Origin: a virus
Strand: one strand, 5' to 3'
IMG/VR virus record: IMGVR_UViG_3300013126_000071
Span: 1-43,327 of that record
Length of the DNA: 43,327 nt
Shown here: positions 33,719 to 41,550 of the stretch, piece by piece
Position numbering within the stretch: position 1 is the first letter of the stretch
How the letters are laid out: each line of letters opens with the position of its first letter
The notes under the pieces: model-generated
The model's database searches: none
What the model was told of the DNA's origin: nothing
Seen by the model: the letters and a program-made list of their open reading frames with translations, nothing else
Made by a program: the position numbers and the translations under genes

Positions 33719-34431
33719 TGCCTGGTATTGCCCGTTATCCAGCAGCAAACGCTTTTGCGGCGTTTTCTGACGCACCCGACCCCGTATACGGAACGGGTAT
33801 GGATGGCGATGCAACACTAGATGGCTCAACAACCGTACTCAGCATGGCACCGTCCTCAAGCGTCTACACAATGACCAAAGACTTGTATTTCAATAATTTG
33901 ACAATCAACGCCAGCGTCAGGCTAAATCCTGCCGGTTACAGAATTTTCGTGAAAAACTTGCTTACTTTTGGGGGGAATAACTCAATCATTGGATTTACTA
34001 CTGGTTTTTCAACTGCCGGTTCTATTTATCAGGGTGGAGCAGCAACAACGGCGGTAACGCATTCGCTTGGCGGTTCTGCTACTGGATACACAGCAACTGC
34101 TCCAACTGCTGCTTTGGGTGGAACCGAATACTTTAAAGTTGGCGCTCAGGCAATTACCGGATATTCAATAACTGCTTCGGGTGGTCCTACTTGGCTAAGA
34201 GGTGGTGCTGGCGGTTCAGGGCAGGCTGGTGGAGGGGTTGTCATACTTGCTGCTCGCTACATTTCTGGACCAGCATCAGGAAGCACCGGATATATTCAGG
34301 CTCCAGCAACAGCGCCGGCTGGTGGTGGTGTTGTGATTATAGTTTCTTCAGCCGCTGAATTGCCATCGACTGTTACAACGAGTGTCACTGGTCAAAACGC
34401 TGGCACGGTTCACTACATTCAGTTGGTGTGA
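33718..34431 (+). CDS. glycine-rich adhesin-like protein
   Basis: 237 residues with GAGGAG upstream, coupled by TAATG. N-terminal YGTGMDGDATLDGSTTV and DLYFNNLTINASVRLNPAGYRIFVKN are shared in pattern with the next protein. The C-terminal half holds Gly runs (LRGGAGGSGQAGGGVVILAAR) and ends with a β domain. The two genes are probable paralogues. Gly-rich repeats of this kind form polyglycine-II bundles in T-even gp38 adhesins, so receptor binding is inferred. Confidence 0.7.
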   Translation: MPGIARYPAANAFAAFSDAPDPVYGTGMDGDATLDGSTTVLSMAPSSSVYTMTKDLYFNNLTINASVRLNPAGYRIFVKNLLTFGGNNSIIGFTTGFSTAGSIYQGGAATTAVTHSLGGSATGYTATAPTAALGGTEYFKVGAQAITGYSITASGGPTWLRGGAGGSGQAGGGVVILAARYISGPASGSTGYIQAPATAPAGGGVVIIVSSAAELPSTVTTSVTGQNAGTVHYIQLV

Positions 34432-34432
34432 T

Positions 34433-35743
34433 ATGGCCAGTGTCGACAGGTATGGGTCTGCCGCGAAAACCCAAAGAACCGGTAATGATTGGGTTTACGG
34501 AACAGGTGCTGATGGCGATGTGACAATTAGTGGAACGGTTACGCTTACATCAGACAAGTATTACAACACTTTGACAGTGCCCCTAGGAAATGTTCTTTTA
34601 ACCAACGGCTATCGTATTTTTGTTAAAGGGGCAGCCACAATCAACGGCGTAATTGGGATTGGCACCGTAACTGGAAACGTCAACAATTCAACTAACGGAA
34701 CTATTTCATCCCCCGGTTCCGCTGTTTCTACGGCAAGTGTGGCTGGCAATCTTTCTTCCGTGCTTACATACCGTCTTGGTGGCCAAGGGGGTGGGGCAAC
34801 TAATCCGAATGTTACTGTTCTCCCGGCGTACTTGGTTAACAGAATTGAGGCGATGGCCGGGGTTGCATTTGACGCGACTGTTGCCTCTTCCACGGCGCAA
34901 ATTTTGAGTGGTGGCTCAGCAGGAACCACGGGTTCTGCTGGCACTACACAAACTTCGTACACAAATGACAGCCCAGCACCATCAGGGTTTACAAATACTT
35001 GGCCGAACAAGGCTGGCTCTGCTGGTTCTCCGGGTTCTGCCGGAGCCGCCGGTGGCTATCCACCGAATGCTCACACTGTAGGAGCGGCAGGAGGCCGGGG
35101 TCACAGTGGCGCCACGGGGGGAACTGGAGTCAGTGGTTCTGCGCCAAACCCACCGATTGCCGCAACCGGAGGCGCAGGAGGCGCAGGAGGCGCAGGGGGC
35201 GGGGTTGTTGCATTGATTGCAAAAACAATTACTGGAACAGGGACAGTCATGTCCTTGGGAGTGGTCGGTGTAGCAGGCTCCGCTGGTGCTACTTCTCCAG
35301 CAGGACCAAACGGTCATACCGGTTCGACCGGAGCCAATGGCTCCACTGCGCCGGGCTTCACTGAACAACACCACCACGCACATTCAGCCCACACCTGTTG
35401 TACCGGGCACGACCCGGTCGTCGGAAAAGGTCATGACCCGTTCCACCTTAGTCACCACTACGTAATTCACGCTCCCCATGCATGTTGTACGGTTACTCCC
35501 GGACACCACTACGCCGGAGGTGCAGGAGGTACCGGAGGCGCCGGCGGTGCAGGTGGGACTGGTTCTCCGGCAGTCACTGGAGGCACTGGAAAAAGAGGGG
35601 GCGCTGGCGGTGGCGGTGCAATTATCATTATCACTGAAACCACTCCATCTAACTTGAACTATGACGTTCGCGCAGGAACTACCGCAGATTCTGATACATT
35701 TTCTGCATCAAACGGCTCAACGTATATCATTCTTAACGCATAG
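34433..35743 (+). CDS. glycine-rich adhesin with His/Cys-rich insert
   Basis: 436 residues from ATG 34433, just after the previous stop. N-terminal YGTGADGDVTISGTVTLTSDKYYNTLTV and TNGYRIFVKGAATINGVIGI match the preceding gene. Residues ~195-310 and 362-400 are Gly-rich repeats (GGAGGAGGAGGG, GGTGGAGGAGGTG). Between them, residues ~313-361 contain 14 His and 4 Cys (HHHAHSAHTCC, HLSHHYVIHAPHACC), an apparent metal-binding segment. HxH motifs coordinate iron in some phage spikes and fibres. The protein is probably a tip adhesin; the insert's role is unknown. Confidence 0.75.
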   Translation: MASVDRYGSAAKTQRTGNDWVYGTGADGDVTISGTVTLTSDKYYNTLTVPLGNVLLTNGYRIFVKGAATINGVIGIGTVTGNVNNSTNGTISSPGSAVSTASVAGNLSSVLTYRLGGQGGGATNPNVTVLPAYLVNRIEAMAGVAFDATVASSTAQILSGGSAGTTGSAGTTQTSYTNDSPAPSGFTNTWPNKAGSAGSPGSAGAAGGYPPNAHTVGAAGGRGHSGATGGTGVSGSAPNPPIAATGGAGGAGGAGGGVVALIAKTITGTGTVMSLGVVGVAGSAGATSPAGPNGHTGSTGANGSTAPGFTEQHHHAHSAHTCCTGHDPVVGKGHDPFHLSHHYVIHAPHACCTVTPGHHYAGGAGGTGGAGGAGGTGSPAVTGGTGKRGGAGGGGAIIIITETTPSNLNYDVRAGTTADSDTFSASNGSTYIILNA

Positions 35744-35751
35744 GAGACATT

Positions 35752-35994
35752 ATGGGAATTTTTGACAGCGTAACGACAGAAGAAAAAAGAAGGCTCATGG
35801 AGGTTCAGTTGTCTCAACTGAAGTTGTCCCTGTGGTCTCATCTTCTAGCCATACAAATTGACCCCGACACTTTTGATGAAAACTCGTGGGAGGGTCCAGA
35901 AGAGTGGATGGGACCTAATCACCCCGCAAGATTCGTGTTGGACCACATTCAGCAAATACAACTACTTGAGCAAAAAATCGCCTCATTAGATTGA
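35752..35994 (+). CDS. small hypothetical protein
   Basis: 80 residues with TAGGAGAC before ATG 35752. Helical: RRLMEVQLSQLKLSLWSHLLAI, an acidic Trp-rich middle (SWEGPEEWMGPNHPAR), then IQQIQLLEQKIASL. No family recognised. It separates the glycine-rich adhesins from the oxygenase/halogenase cassette; a fibre chaperone is possible by size and place but unsupported by motif. Confidence 0.65.
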   Translation: MGIFDSVTTEEKRRLMEVQLSQLKLSLWSHLLAIQIDPDTFDENSWEGPEEWMGPNHPARFVLDHIQQIQLLEQKIASLD

Positions 35995-36001
35995 TTTAGT
36001 T

Positions 36002-36394
36002 ATGAACAGATTTGTGGGCGTTCCATCGTCGTTGATGAATAGTGGAACAATCCCTGTTGATGCAATGAAAATAGCAAACATCTTTTCTTTGGAAATCCGC
36101 TCCATGGATGACTGCTCTGAAATCAAAATATTTTCTGAACCATCAATAAAGGCGCTTGATTACGACAAAGATTACACAAACAATAGAACGTGGTCTTTGG
36201 ACCTAACCAATGAATTTATTGAGATGAGAGAAGCCTGCTACGTCGTAATAGACAACATTGTCTACCCGCCAGCAATAAAAGAAAAACACCGTTTGAAATT
36301 TAGAATCAGGATGTGTGGGATTGGAAAAAAGACAGTCCACGTATTCGTCAACAATACAGAAGTTGAAACAATAGAAGTGATGGAAAAACAATGA
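36002..36394 (+). CDS. hypothetical protein upstream of oxygenase
   Basis: 130 residues, no Shine-Dalgarno site before ATG 36002. The sequence has mixed α/β features: FSLEIRSMDDCSEIKIFSEP, CYVVIDNIVYPPAIKEKHRLKFRIRM, KTVHVFVNNTEVETIEVM, which suggest an Ig-like β domain. It overlaps the oxygenase gene by ATGA and so belongs to the same unit. No family recognised. Confidence 0.65.
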   Translation: MNRFVGVPSSLMNSGTIPVDAMKIANIFSLEIRSMDDCSEIKIFSEPSIKALDYDKDYTNNRTWSLDLTNEFIEMREACYVVIDNIVYPPAIKEKHRLKFRIRMCGIGKKTVHVFVNNTEVETIEVMEKQ

Positions 36395-36954
36395 GTGTTG
36401 AATTAGCGACGTGCATAAATCTGTACAAGTCGTCAATCGATTCCCGTCCATTCATGTCGGAAGTCAATGATGAACTTGATAATCAATGGTCGGAAATACA
36501 GTGGACCAACTCGTCGGTTGGTGAAGGGTCCGTGGGCAACTACAGAACATCTGCGGAAGCCGACATATCTCATCTATCAAAGTTGAACTCTTCGTTAGGA
36601 ATCAAGTTCAAATCAATTGAAGACACAATTGTCAATGATTTAATTCGTGACTACACGAAGCAATATATAGTTTCAACGTCGGGCTATGAGGGATGGAGAA
36701 TTCTCAAGTATTCCGGCGGTGGTGAATATCACGCTCATTATGACCATTCTCCACGCAATCAACGCATTGTCAGCGTGGTGGCTTTTCTTGAAACACCAGA
36801 TGAGGGCGGAAGCCTAGAGTTTCCGTTTTTTGGAGTAACTGTTGAAGCAGTTGCGGGAGATGTGGTGATATTCCCGTCTAATTTTCCCTATGTCCATATA
36901 GCCCATCCAGTAACAGCCGGAACAAAGTGTAGTTTGGTGACATGGTTTCAGTAA
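36391..36954 (+). CDS. 2-oxoglutarate/Fe(II)-dependent oxygenase (prolyl-4-hydroxylase-like)
   Basis: 187 residues. ILKYSGGGEYHAHYDHSPRN contains the iron-binding H116-x-D118. FPYVHIAHPVTAGTKCSLVTWF supplies the distal His169 and Lys179 in place of the usual Arg for 2-oxoglutarate. The RIVSVVAFLETPDEGGSLEFP centre and GDVVIFPS are typical of P4H-type 2OG oxygenases. These hydroxylate protein side chains or small molecules. All ligands are present, so an active enzyme is expected. It overlaps the following unknown gene by 13 bp, next to a halogenase, which hints at joint oxidative tailoring. Confidence 0.88.
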   Translation: MSVELATCINLYKSSIDSRPFMSEVNDELDNQWSEIQWTNSSVGEGSVGNYRTSAEADISHLSKLNSSLGIKFKSIEDTIVNDLIRDYTKQYIVSTSGYEGWRILKYSGGGEYHAHYDHSPRNQRIVSVVAFLETPDEGGSLEFPFFGVTVEAVAGDVVIFPSNFPYVHIAHPVTAGTKCSLVTWFQ

Positions 36955-38078
36955 AACCCCTAAATGAATTGACAATTGCTCCTGACGGATGTTTTGCGTT
37001 CGTGGATTCAACGCAGACTGTGGCAATCAACTACGACAGTCCGTCTGGGAAAGTTGAGTACACAGATTTTGAAGCGTTTTCTCATCCAAATGGGACAATA
37101 ATCAGGTTTGAAAATACGGACCAACACAACAACGTAACTCCATGGTCAATGAGGGTTATTCTTGATAATTCCGAACAAACTCTTCAATGGACATCATATG
37201 AGGACCATGATGATATGTGGGAAAACATTAATAGAACGCCCCATCGTTTCTACGGATTTCTAGAATCGGTTGATGTCGGAGAATTTGACCAAAGCAAGAC
37301 TGTTGTGAAACTTGACGGCAGGTGTGACTACGGTGCATACGGTCCAATGCCTTATCACTCAGTGACCGACGGAATACACAAAACCGTTTTAGACCCAGAA
37401 TTTGCCGTAAAAGTAACTCCTGGAAATTCTTCTCCAGCAATAAGCATCAACGGTCTTGGCCACATTACCTCTTTTTATGCGCACGGGATAAATATGTCTT
37501 GGAGAAATTGGCCAGTCGTAACTTTTGTTGGGAAAACTCTTTCTGGTTTGATAAAACAACTTTCGGAGTGGAAATACATCTATGAACTTGGAATGGACAA
37601 TAACAAGTATTCAAAAGATGCCAGTGAATTTCTTGACAGACTTGGCATAACCGGTGAAATGATAAAGCAACTTGAGCAAACTGAAGTAATGATGCCGACG
37701 GAACGATTTATTCGCGGATATGGTAATCCACGGCATGGATTTACAGAAACTGGAGTTTTGCCAGACTCCATTAAAAATCAACTGATGAGAAACATAAGAT
37801 ATAAAACTCTTTCCGTGTTGGAGAAAAAACATCCTGCGAAACCGGCAATTTCTTCGCTTTTGAAAGAACAAGAACGAAGTGTCCAACTAGAAAAAATTTT
37901 AAAGTGGTTTTACACCTTTAAACCATGGGTGCCCCAAGAAGAAATGTCAACAGAATTGCTTTTGAGCGACCTATATAACAGGGATACTGAAATTCATATC
38001 ATCCCCCCAATTCCAGCAACTGCCAAATTACACTCAGATGGAGTTCATGCGGCACGGTTTTTTGATGCAACAAAATAA
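36942..38078 (+). CDS. unrecognised 378-residue protein between oxygenase and halogenase
   Basis: No family is recognised. The N-terminal half is β-rich (TQTVAINYDSPSGKVEYTDFEAF, WSMRVILDNSEQTLQWTSY) with many aromatic and acidic residues. From ~residue 190, helices appear (KTLSGLIKQLSEWKYIYELGM, EFLDRLGITGEMIKQLEQTE). A late region reads KHPAKPAISSLLKEQERSVQ. Stop-start overlap with both neighbours marks it as part of the cassette. It could be a partner protein, the modified substrate or an unrelated structural protein; nothing distinguishes these. Confidence 0.75.
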   Translation: MVSVKPLNELTIAPDGCFAFVDSTQTVAINYDSPSGKVEYTDFEAFSHPNGTIIRFENTDQHNNVTPWSMRVILDNSEQTLQWTSYEDHDDMWENINRTPHRFYGFLESVDVGEFDQSKTVVKLDGRCDYGAYGPMPYHSVTDGIHKTVLDPEFAVKVTPGNSSPAISINGLGHITSFYAHGINMSWRNWPVVTFVGKTLSGLIKQLSEWKYIYELGMDNNKYSKDASEFLDRLGITGEMIKQLEQTEVMMPTERFIRGYGNPRHGFTETGVLPDSIKNQLMRNIRYKTLSVLEKKHPAKPAISSLLKEQERSVQLEKILKWFYTFKPWVPQEEMSTELLLSDLYNRDTEIHIIPPIPATAKLHSDGVHAARFFDATK

Positions 38079-39546
38079 TCAACTCAGTTTTTGTGTGGTC
38101 GGCTCTGGAACCGCCGGACTTATCACGTCTATTGTTCTCCGTCAGGCGTTCCCTAACTCTACGATTACTAACGTGTACTCGAGTAAGGCCGGAATTGTTG
38201 GAGTCGGAGAAGGCAGTACGGAGCATTGGCGAATGTTCATGGATTCATGCAACATCGGGGTCGAATCGCTCATTAAGAACACCGGAGCCACTCATAAATA
38301 CGGTATTCGCTTTGAAAACTGGACGACAAAAGTACCTGACTACTTCCACAGCGTCGCAGGAATCCCAGAGGTACAGGCTTGGGGATTGTTGGGGGAATAT
38401 CTTTCTTATCTTGAAAACAACAAGATGATAACCACACAAACTGGAAGTGTTGGTCTTGTGAAAGACAAAATCGTAAGAGAAGGGTTGCACCACAACACCA
38501 ATCAATTTCACTTTGATACATTCATGCTCAATGACTTTCTAGTTGGACTTTGTTTCAAACGTTCTATTAAATTCATTGACGACACGGTTGTTAGTGTTTC
38601 TTTGGACGAAAACGGTTACATTGACTCTGCATTACTTGAATCCGGCATAACAGTCGATGCGGATATGTGGATTGACGCAACTGGGTTCAATGGAGTGTTG
38701 ATGACGATGCTGGGAAACAACTCTTGGAGGTCTTTTTCTAACTATCTAATAGTTGATTCGGCAATTGCCTTCCCCACCGAATCTGACCCAAGTGGAAAAA
38801 TCAAACCGTACACGAGGGCAAAGGCCGCGTCATCTGGTTGGATGTGGGAAATCCCAACTCAACAGCGGCGTGGAAACGGGTATGTCTACTCATCTCATCA
38901 CATTTCAGACGATAAGGCAATTGAAGAAGCAAGAAAAATCAGCGGGTATCACATCGACCCAGCAAGGTCATTCAGGTTTGACCCCGGCTATCTAAAGAAC
39001 CAATGGCACAAAAACTGTGTTGCTGTTGGGTTGTCTTCTTCGTTTGTGGAGCCCCTCGAGGCGACAAGCATCGGAAGCACCATTATTCAGGCTTTCAAAA
39101 TTGCCACATACTGCTCATCCTACGTTCGTGGGGCAGAAAAAATGGTCATTGATTACAACCGGAAAATGGAAGACATGATGCTCAACATCAGGGACATGAT
39201 TCGCCTTCACTATATGTCCGATAGAAAAGACTCGACCTTTTGGACAGATGTTTACAACATGCCCGTTCCTGATTCACTTCAATCACTGATTGATTTGTGG
39301 TCAGAGCGGCCTCCGGCGTATCACGATGTTCCAGATACTGGGCATTACATGTTTACTACTAGACATATGACTCACGTTGCACAAGGACAGGGGCTTGTTC
39401 CTGCGTATCCAAGTTCATTGGCCATGGACCGGTTTGCTATCCGTAGTACGGTCGAAAAGAAAGCCGACGAGTTAAGAATGTCTCGGCACGCACGCGAATT
39501 AGTTGACCATAGGGAAGCATTGCTGGAGACAACAGATGAAGATTAA
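38065..39546 (+). CDS. flavin-dependent (tryptophan-type) halogenase
   Basis: 493 residues from ATG 38065; starts at 38038 and 38047 are possible, but this one puts the FAD motif at the usual distance. FAD binding: SFCVVGSGTAGL (GxGxxG). VGVGEGSTEHW follows. THKYGIRFENW places Lys78 where PrnA has catalytic Lys79. SGWMWEIP contains the WxWxIP motif (259-264), a hallmark distinguishing halogenases from monooxygenases. FVEPLEATSI holds the conserved Glu332; the Ser after it in PrnA is Ala here. Such enzymes make HOCl/HOBr/HOI from FADH2, O2 and halide and pass it via Lys to an aromatic substrate. A cyanophage halogenase (VirX1) is known to iodinate small molecules. No flavin reductase gene is in the window. 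Confidence 0.92.
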   Translation: MQQNNQLSFCVVGSGTAGLITSIVLRQAFPNSTITNVYSSKAGIVGVGEGSTEHWRMFMDSCNIGVESLIKNTGATHKYGIRFENWTTKVPDYFHSVAGIPEVQAWGLLGEYLSYLENNKMITTQTGSVGLVKDKIVREGLHHNTNQFHFDTFMLNDFLVGLCFKRSIKFIDDTVVSVSLDENGYIDSALLESGITVDADMWIDATGFNGVLMTMLGNNSWRSFSNYLIVDSAIAFPTESDPSGKIKPYTRAKAASSGWMWEIPTQQRRGNGYVYSSHHISDDKAIEEARKISGYHIDPARSFRFDPGYLKNQWHKNCVAVGLSSSFVEPLEATSIGSTIIQAFKIATYCSSYVRGAEKMVIDYNRKMEDMMLNIRDMIRLHYMSDRKDSTFWTDVYNMPVPDSLQSLIDLWSERPPAYHDVPDTGHYMFTTRHMTHVAQGQGLVPAYPSSLAMDRFAIRSTVEKKADELRMSRHARELVDHREALLETTDED

Positions 39547-40321
39547 TAAGGTAAACCTCAACAAATTAAAGAAAGTTAAGCCGGGGGAATTGAGAATTAC
39601 TCCGGTTGACAATCGATTTTACGCAACCCCCCCGTACGTTAATTCAAAAAGCAATCTTCCCCAATGGTTCCGAAGAGTTCCCAAAGGAGAAGGTTCAATC
39701 AGGTCGTGCTCTGGAATTTCTGATTTTTTGGAGTTAGGAGCAACTATTCCAGCGTGGTCTAATTTTCACTTTTATCCAAAACAGGATGTAGGCATTTGGG
39801 ATATCAAAGTAGACCAACTTAATCCACCTATTGAGTTTTTAGGAGCCAGTGGATTTGTGTTCGACCAAACTGGCCACTGCCCAATGACAGACATTAGAAA
39901 AATTGAAAAGATGTCGTACCCCAAGGTGCATACTCCTTGGAGAATTCAGACGGCTCCGGGATGGTCGTCGTTGCTGCTGCCAATTTATTACGAAGAAAAC
40001 CCAAATTACTCGATTCTCCCATCAGTTGTGCATACAGACTTTTATCAAATTACAAATGTAGTGTTTAATGTCAAAACAGATTCAGAATTTACAATTCGTC
40101 AGGGAACACCTTTGGTCCAAGTAATTCCATTTCAACGAAGGCATGACATCAAAGAGTTGACATTCATAGACGAAGAGTTTTTCAAGTACGCATCATCCAA
40201 CATGTATCTGACCGGAGGTGTACATCCGTCTGGTGGTGGTCGGGCGTATAGAAAGGCAACAAAAGTCGTGGATGCGCACCTTGAACAAGAAAACAAAAAG
40301 CCGTGGCCGTGGAAAAAGTAG
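39536..40321 (+). CDS. DUF6065-like protein downstream of halogenase
   Basis: 261 residues from ATG 39536 with GGAG 8 nt upstream; overlaps the halogenase by 11 bp. Segments WRIQTAPGWSSLLLPI, VVHTDFYQITNVVFNVKT, IRQGTPLVQVIPFQRR match my recollection of DUF6065, whose members often sit by halogenases. The first third (ITPVDNRFYATPPYVNSKSNLPQWFRRVP) and the basic C-terminus (KKPWPWKK) differ. No catalytic residues are known for the family. The tight coupling suggests joint function with the halogenase. Confidence 0.65.
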   Translation: MKINKVNLNKLKKVKPGELRITPVDNRFYATPPYVNSKSNLPQWFRRVPKGEGSIRSCSGISDFLELGATIPAWSNFHFYPKQDVGIWDIKVDQLNPPIEFLGASGFVFDQTGHCPMTDIRKIEKMSYPKVHTPWRIQTAPGWSSLLLPIYYEENPNYSILPSVVHTDFYQITNVVFNVKTDSEFTIRQGTPLVQVIPFQRRHDIKELTFIDEEFFKYASSNMYLTGGVHPSGGGRAYRKATKVVDAHLEQENKKPWPWKK

Positions 40322-40473
40322 AAACGTTTTACAAAAAAACAGACAATAAATTCCTTCCCAACACGCATGAAAATTGGGAGCAGTTCCATTGGTGGATGCA
40401 CTTCATGGGGGGAAGATGCCTCGTGGTGGCGTGGCACCTATATTGGAAAGAAATGAAAAAAAAAGACTATTAG
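40303..40473 (+). CDS. small Trp-rich ORF after the DUF6065-like gene
   Basis: 56 residues from GTG 40303 (or GTG 40309), overlapping the upstream gene by 19 bp. Contains NTHENWEQFHWWMHFMGGR and VVAWHLYWKEMKKKDY, with five Trp and three His. No strong ribosome binding site. The overlap and lack of other content in 40322-40598 make it a plausible tiny gene of unknown role. Confidence 0.4.
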   Translation: MAVEKVETFYKKTDNKFLPNTHENWEQFHWWMHFMGGRCLVVAWHLYWKEMKKKDY

Positions 40474-40526
40474 AAGAACATTTTCTGGGAGGACAAAGAA
40501 TCGTCTGGCCAGACGAAAGTAAATAG
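40416..40526 (+). CDS. possible 36-residue ORF nested in the previous small ORF
   Basis: ATG 40416 is preceded by GGGGGGAAG and reads MPRGGVAPILERNEKKRLLE, then HFLGGQRIVWPDESK and TAG. It lies in another frame from the 40303 ORF and extends past it. The good ribosome binding site is the main evidence. The rest of 40527-40598 is AT-rich and holds only the AGGTGG site for the next gene. Confidence 0.3.
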   Translation: MPRGGVAPILERNEKKRLLEEHFLGGQRIVWPDESK

Positions 40527-40598
40527 TTCGAATAAATATTTACCCGCATAAATAGACATATGGCGTAAAATTAAAACTACAGAGATAGGTGGATTGAT

Positions 40599-41549
40599 AT
40601 GCCCTGGAAAGAGTTCGTAGACGCGGAGATTTTAGACGCATCTGAAGTAAACACGTATTTTATGAACCAGGCTGTTTTGGCTTTTCCAACAGCGGTAGAC
40701 AGAAATACAACAATAACCTCCCCGGTTGTTGGAATGTTTTCTTTTATTACATCTACTGACACTATTGAAATTTACACTTCTGATGAGGAATGGACACCTC
40801 AAATCGCAAGCATTACAGACGGTGCTGTCACTCAAGCAAAAATAGCAACTGGCGCTGTAGTTGAAGCGAAAATAGGAACTGGGGCTGTAACTACTTCAAA
40901 AATAGCAAGTTCCGTTTCGTTGACAACTCCAAATATCGGCGTAGCAACAGCAACTAGCCTTAACGGCTTAACAGTATCTTCCTCGACTGGAACACTCTCA
41001 ATAACCAACGGCAAAACTCTTGCTGCGTCGAACTCAATAACTCTTGCCGGTACCGATTCTTCAACCATATCCGTTAGCGGCAACGTAACCCTTGGTTCAA
41101 GCACCCACGCAATTACCTTGACAACAACGGGTAACACAACTCTCGCCCTTCCCACAAGTGGAACTGTCGCCACTGTTGGCGGAACAGAAACCTTTCTAAA
41201 CAAAACTTTGACTTCTCCAACAATCAATAGTCCAACAATGACAACGCCTGTTCTGGGTGTTGCATCCGGAACTTCTTTGACGGTAAGACCCGCCTCAACA
41301 CAGGACGGAGTTGTTGTTCAGGGACGCGCTGGCGGAACAGGAACGTACGCTGTAACGATTACCCCAACAACTCTTACAGCAAATAAAACCCTTACCCTCC
41401 CAGATAGAAGTGGAATCGTAATTACGAGCAATGATTCTTCAACCGTTACTGAGACAATGATTGACTACACAACTGTTCCTAAACAGACTGTGGGTACGGG
41501 AAGCCCCCCTGCTGGAAAACAACACGATATTTTTATAAAGGTGGCATAA
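40599..41549 (+). CDS. tail fibre protein with Thr/Ser-rich repeats
   Basis: 316 residues with AGGTGG before ATG 40599. The N-terminus (KEFVDAEILDASEVNTYFMNQAV) is a fibre attachment-type start. Residues ~70-105 have GAVTQAKIATGAVVEAKIGTG-type repeats, followed by β-strand repeats such as GTLSITNGKTLAASNSITLA, TLTSPTINSPTMTTPVLG and LTLPDRSGIV that are standard in phage tail fibres. Probably a second long fibre. Confidence 0.8.
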   Translation: MPWKEFVDAEILDASEVNTYFMNQAVLAFPTAVDRNTTITSPVVGMFSFITSTDTIEIYTSDEEWTPQIASITDGAVTQAKIATGAVVEAKIGTGAVTTSKIASSVSLTTPNIGVATATSLNGLTVSSSTGTLSITNGKTLAASNSITLAGTDSSTISVSGNVTLGSSTHAITLTTTGNTTLALPTSGTVATVGGTETFLNKTLTSPTINSPTMTTPVLGVASGTSLTVRPASTQDGVVVQGRAGGTGTYAVTITPTTLTANKTLTLPDRSGIVITSNDSSTVTETMIDYTTVPKQTVGTGSPPAGKQHDIFIKVA

Positions 41550-41550
41550 A

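Noticed and set aside
35160-35620. Short regular GGAGGC-type repeats that could suggest a CRISPR-like or origin repeat array
   Set aside because: The repeats are in-frame Gly codons of the adhesin with no spacers and no separate repeat unit.
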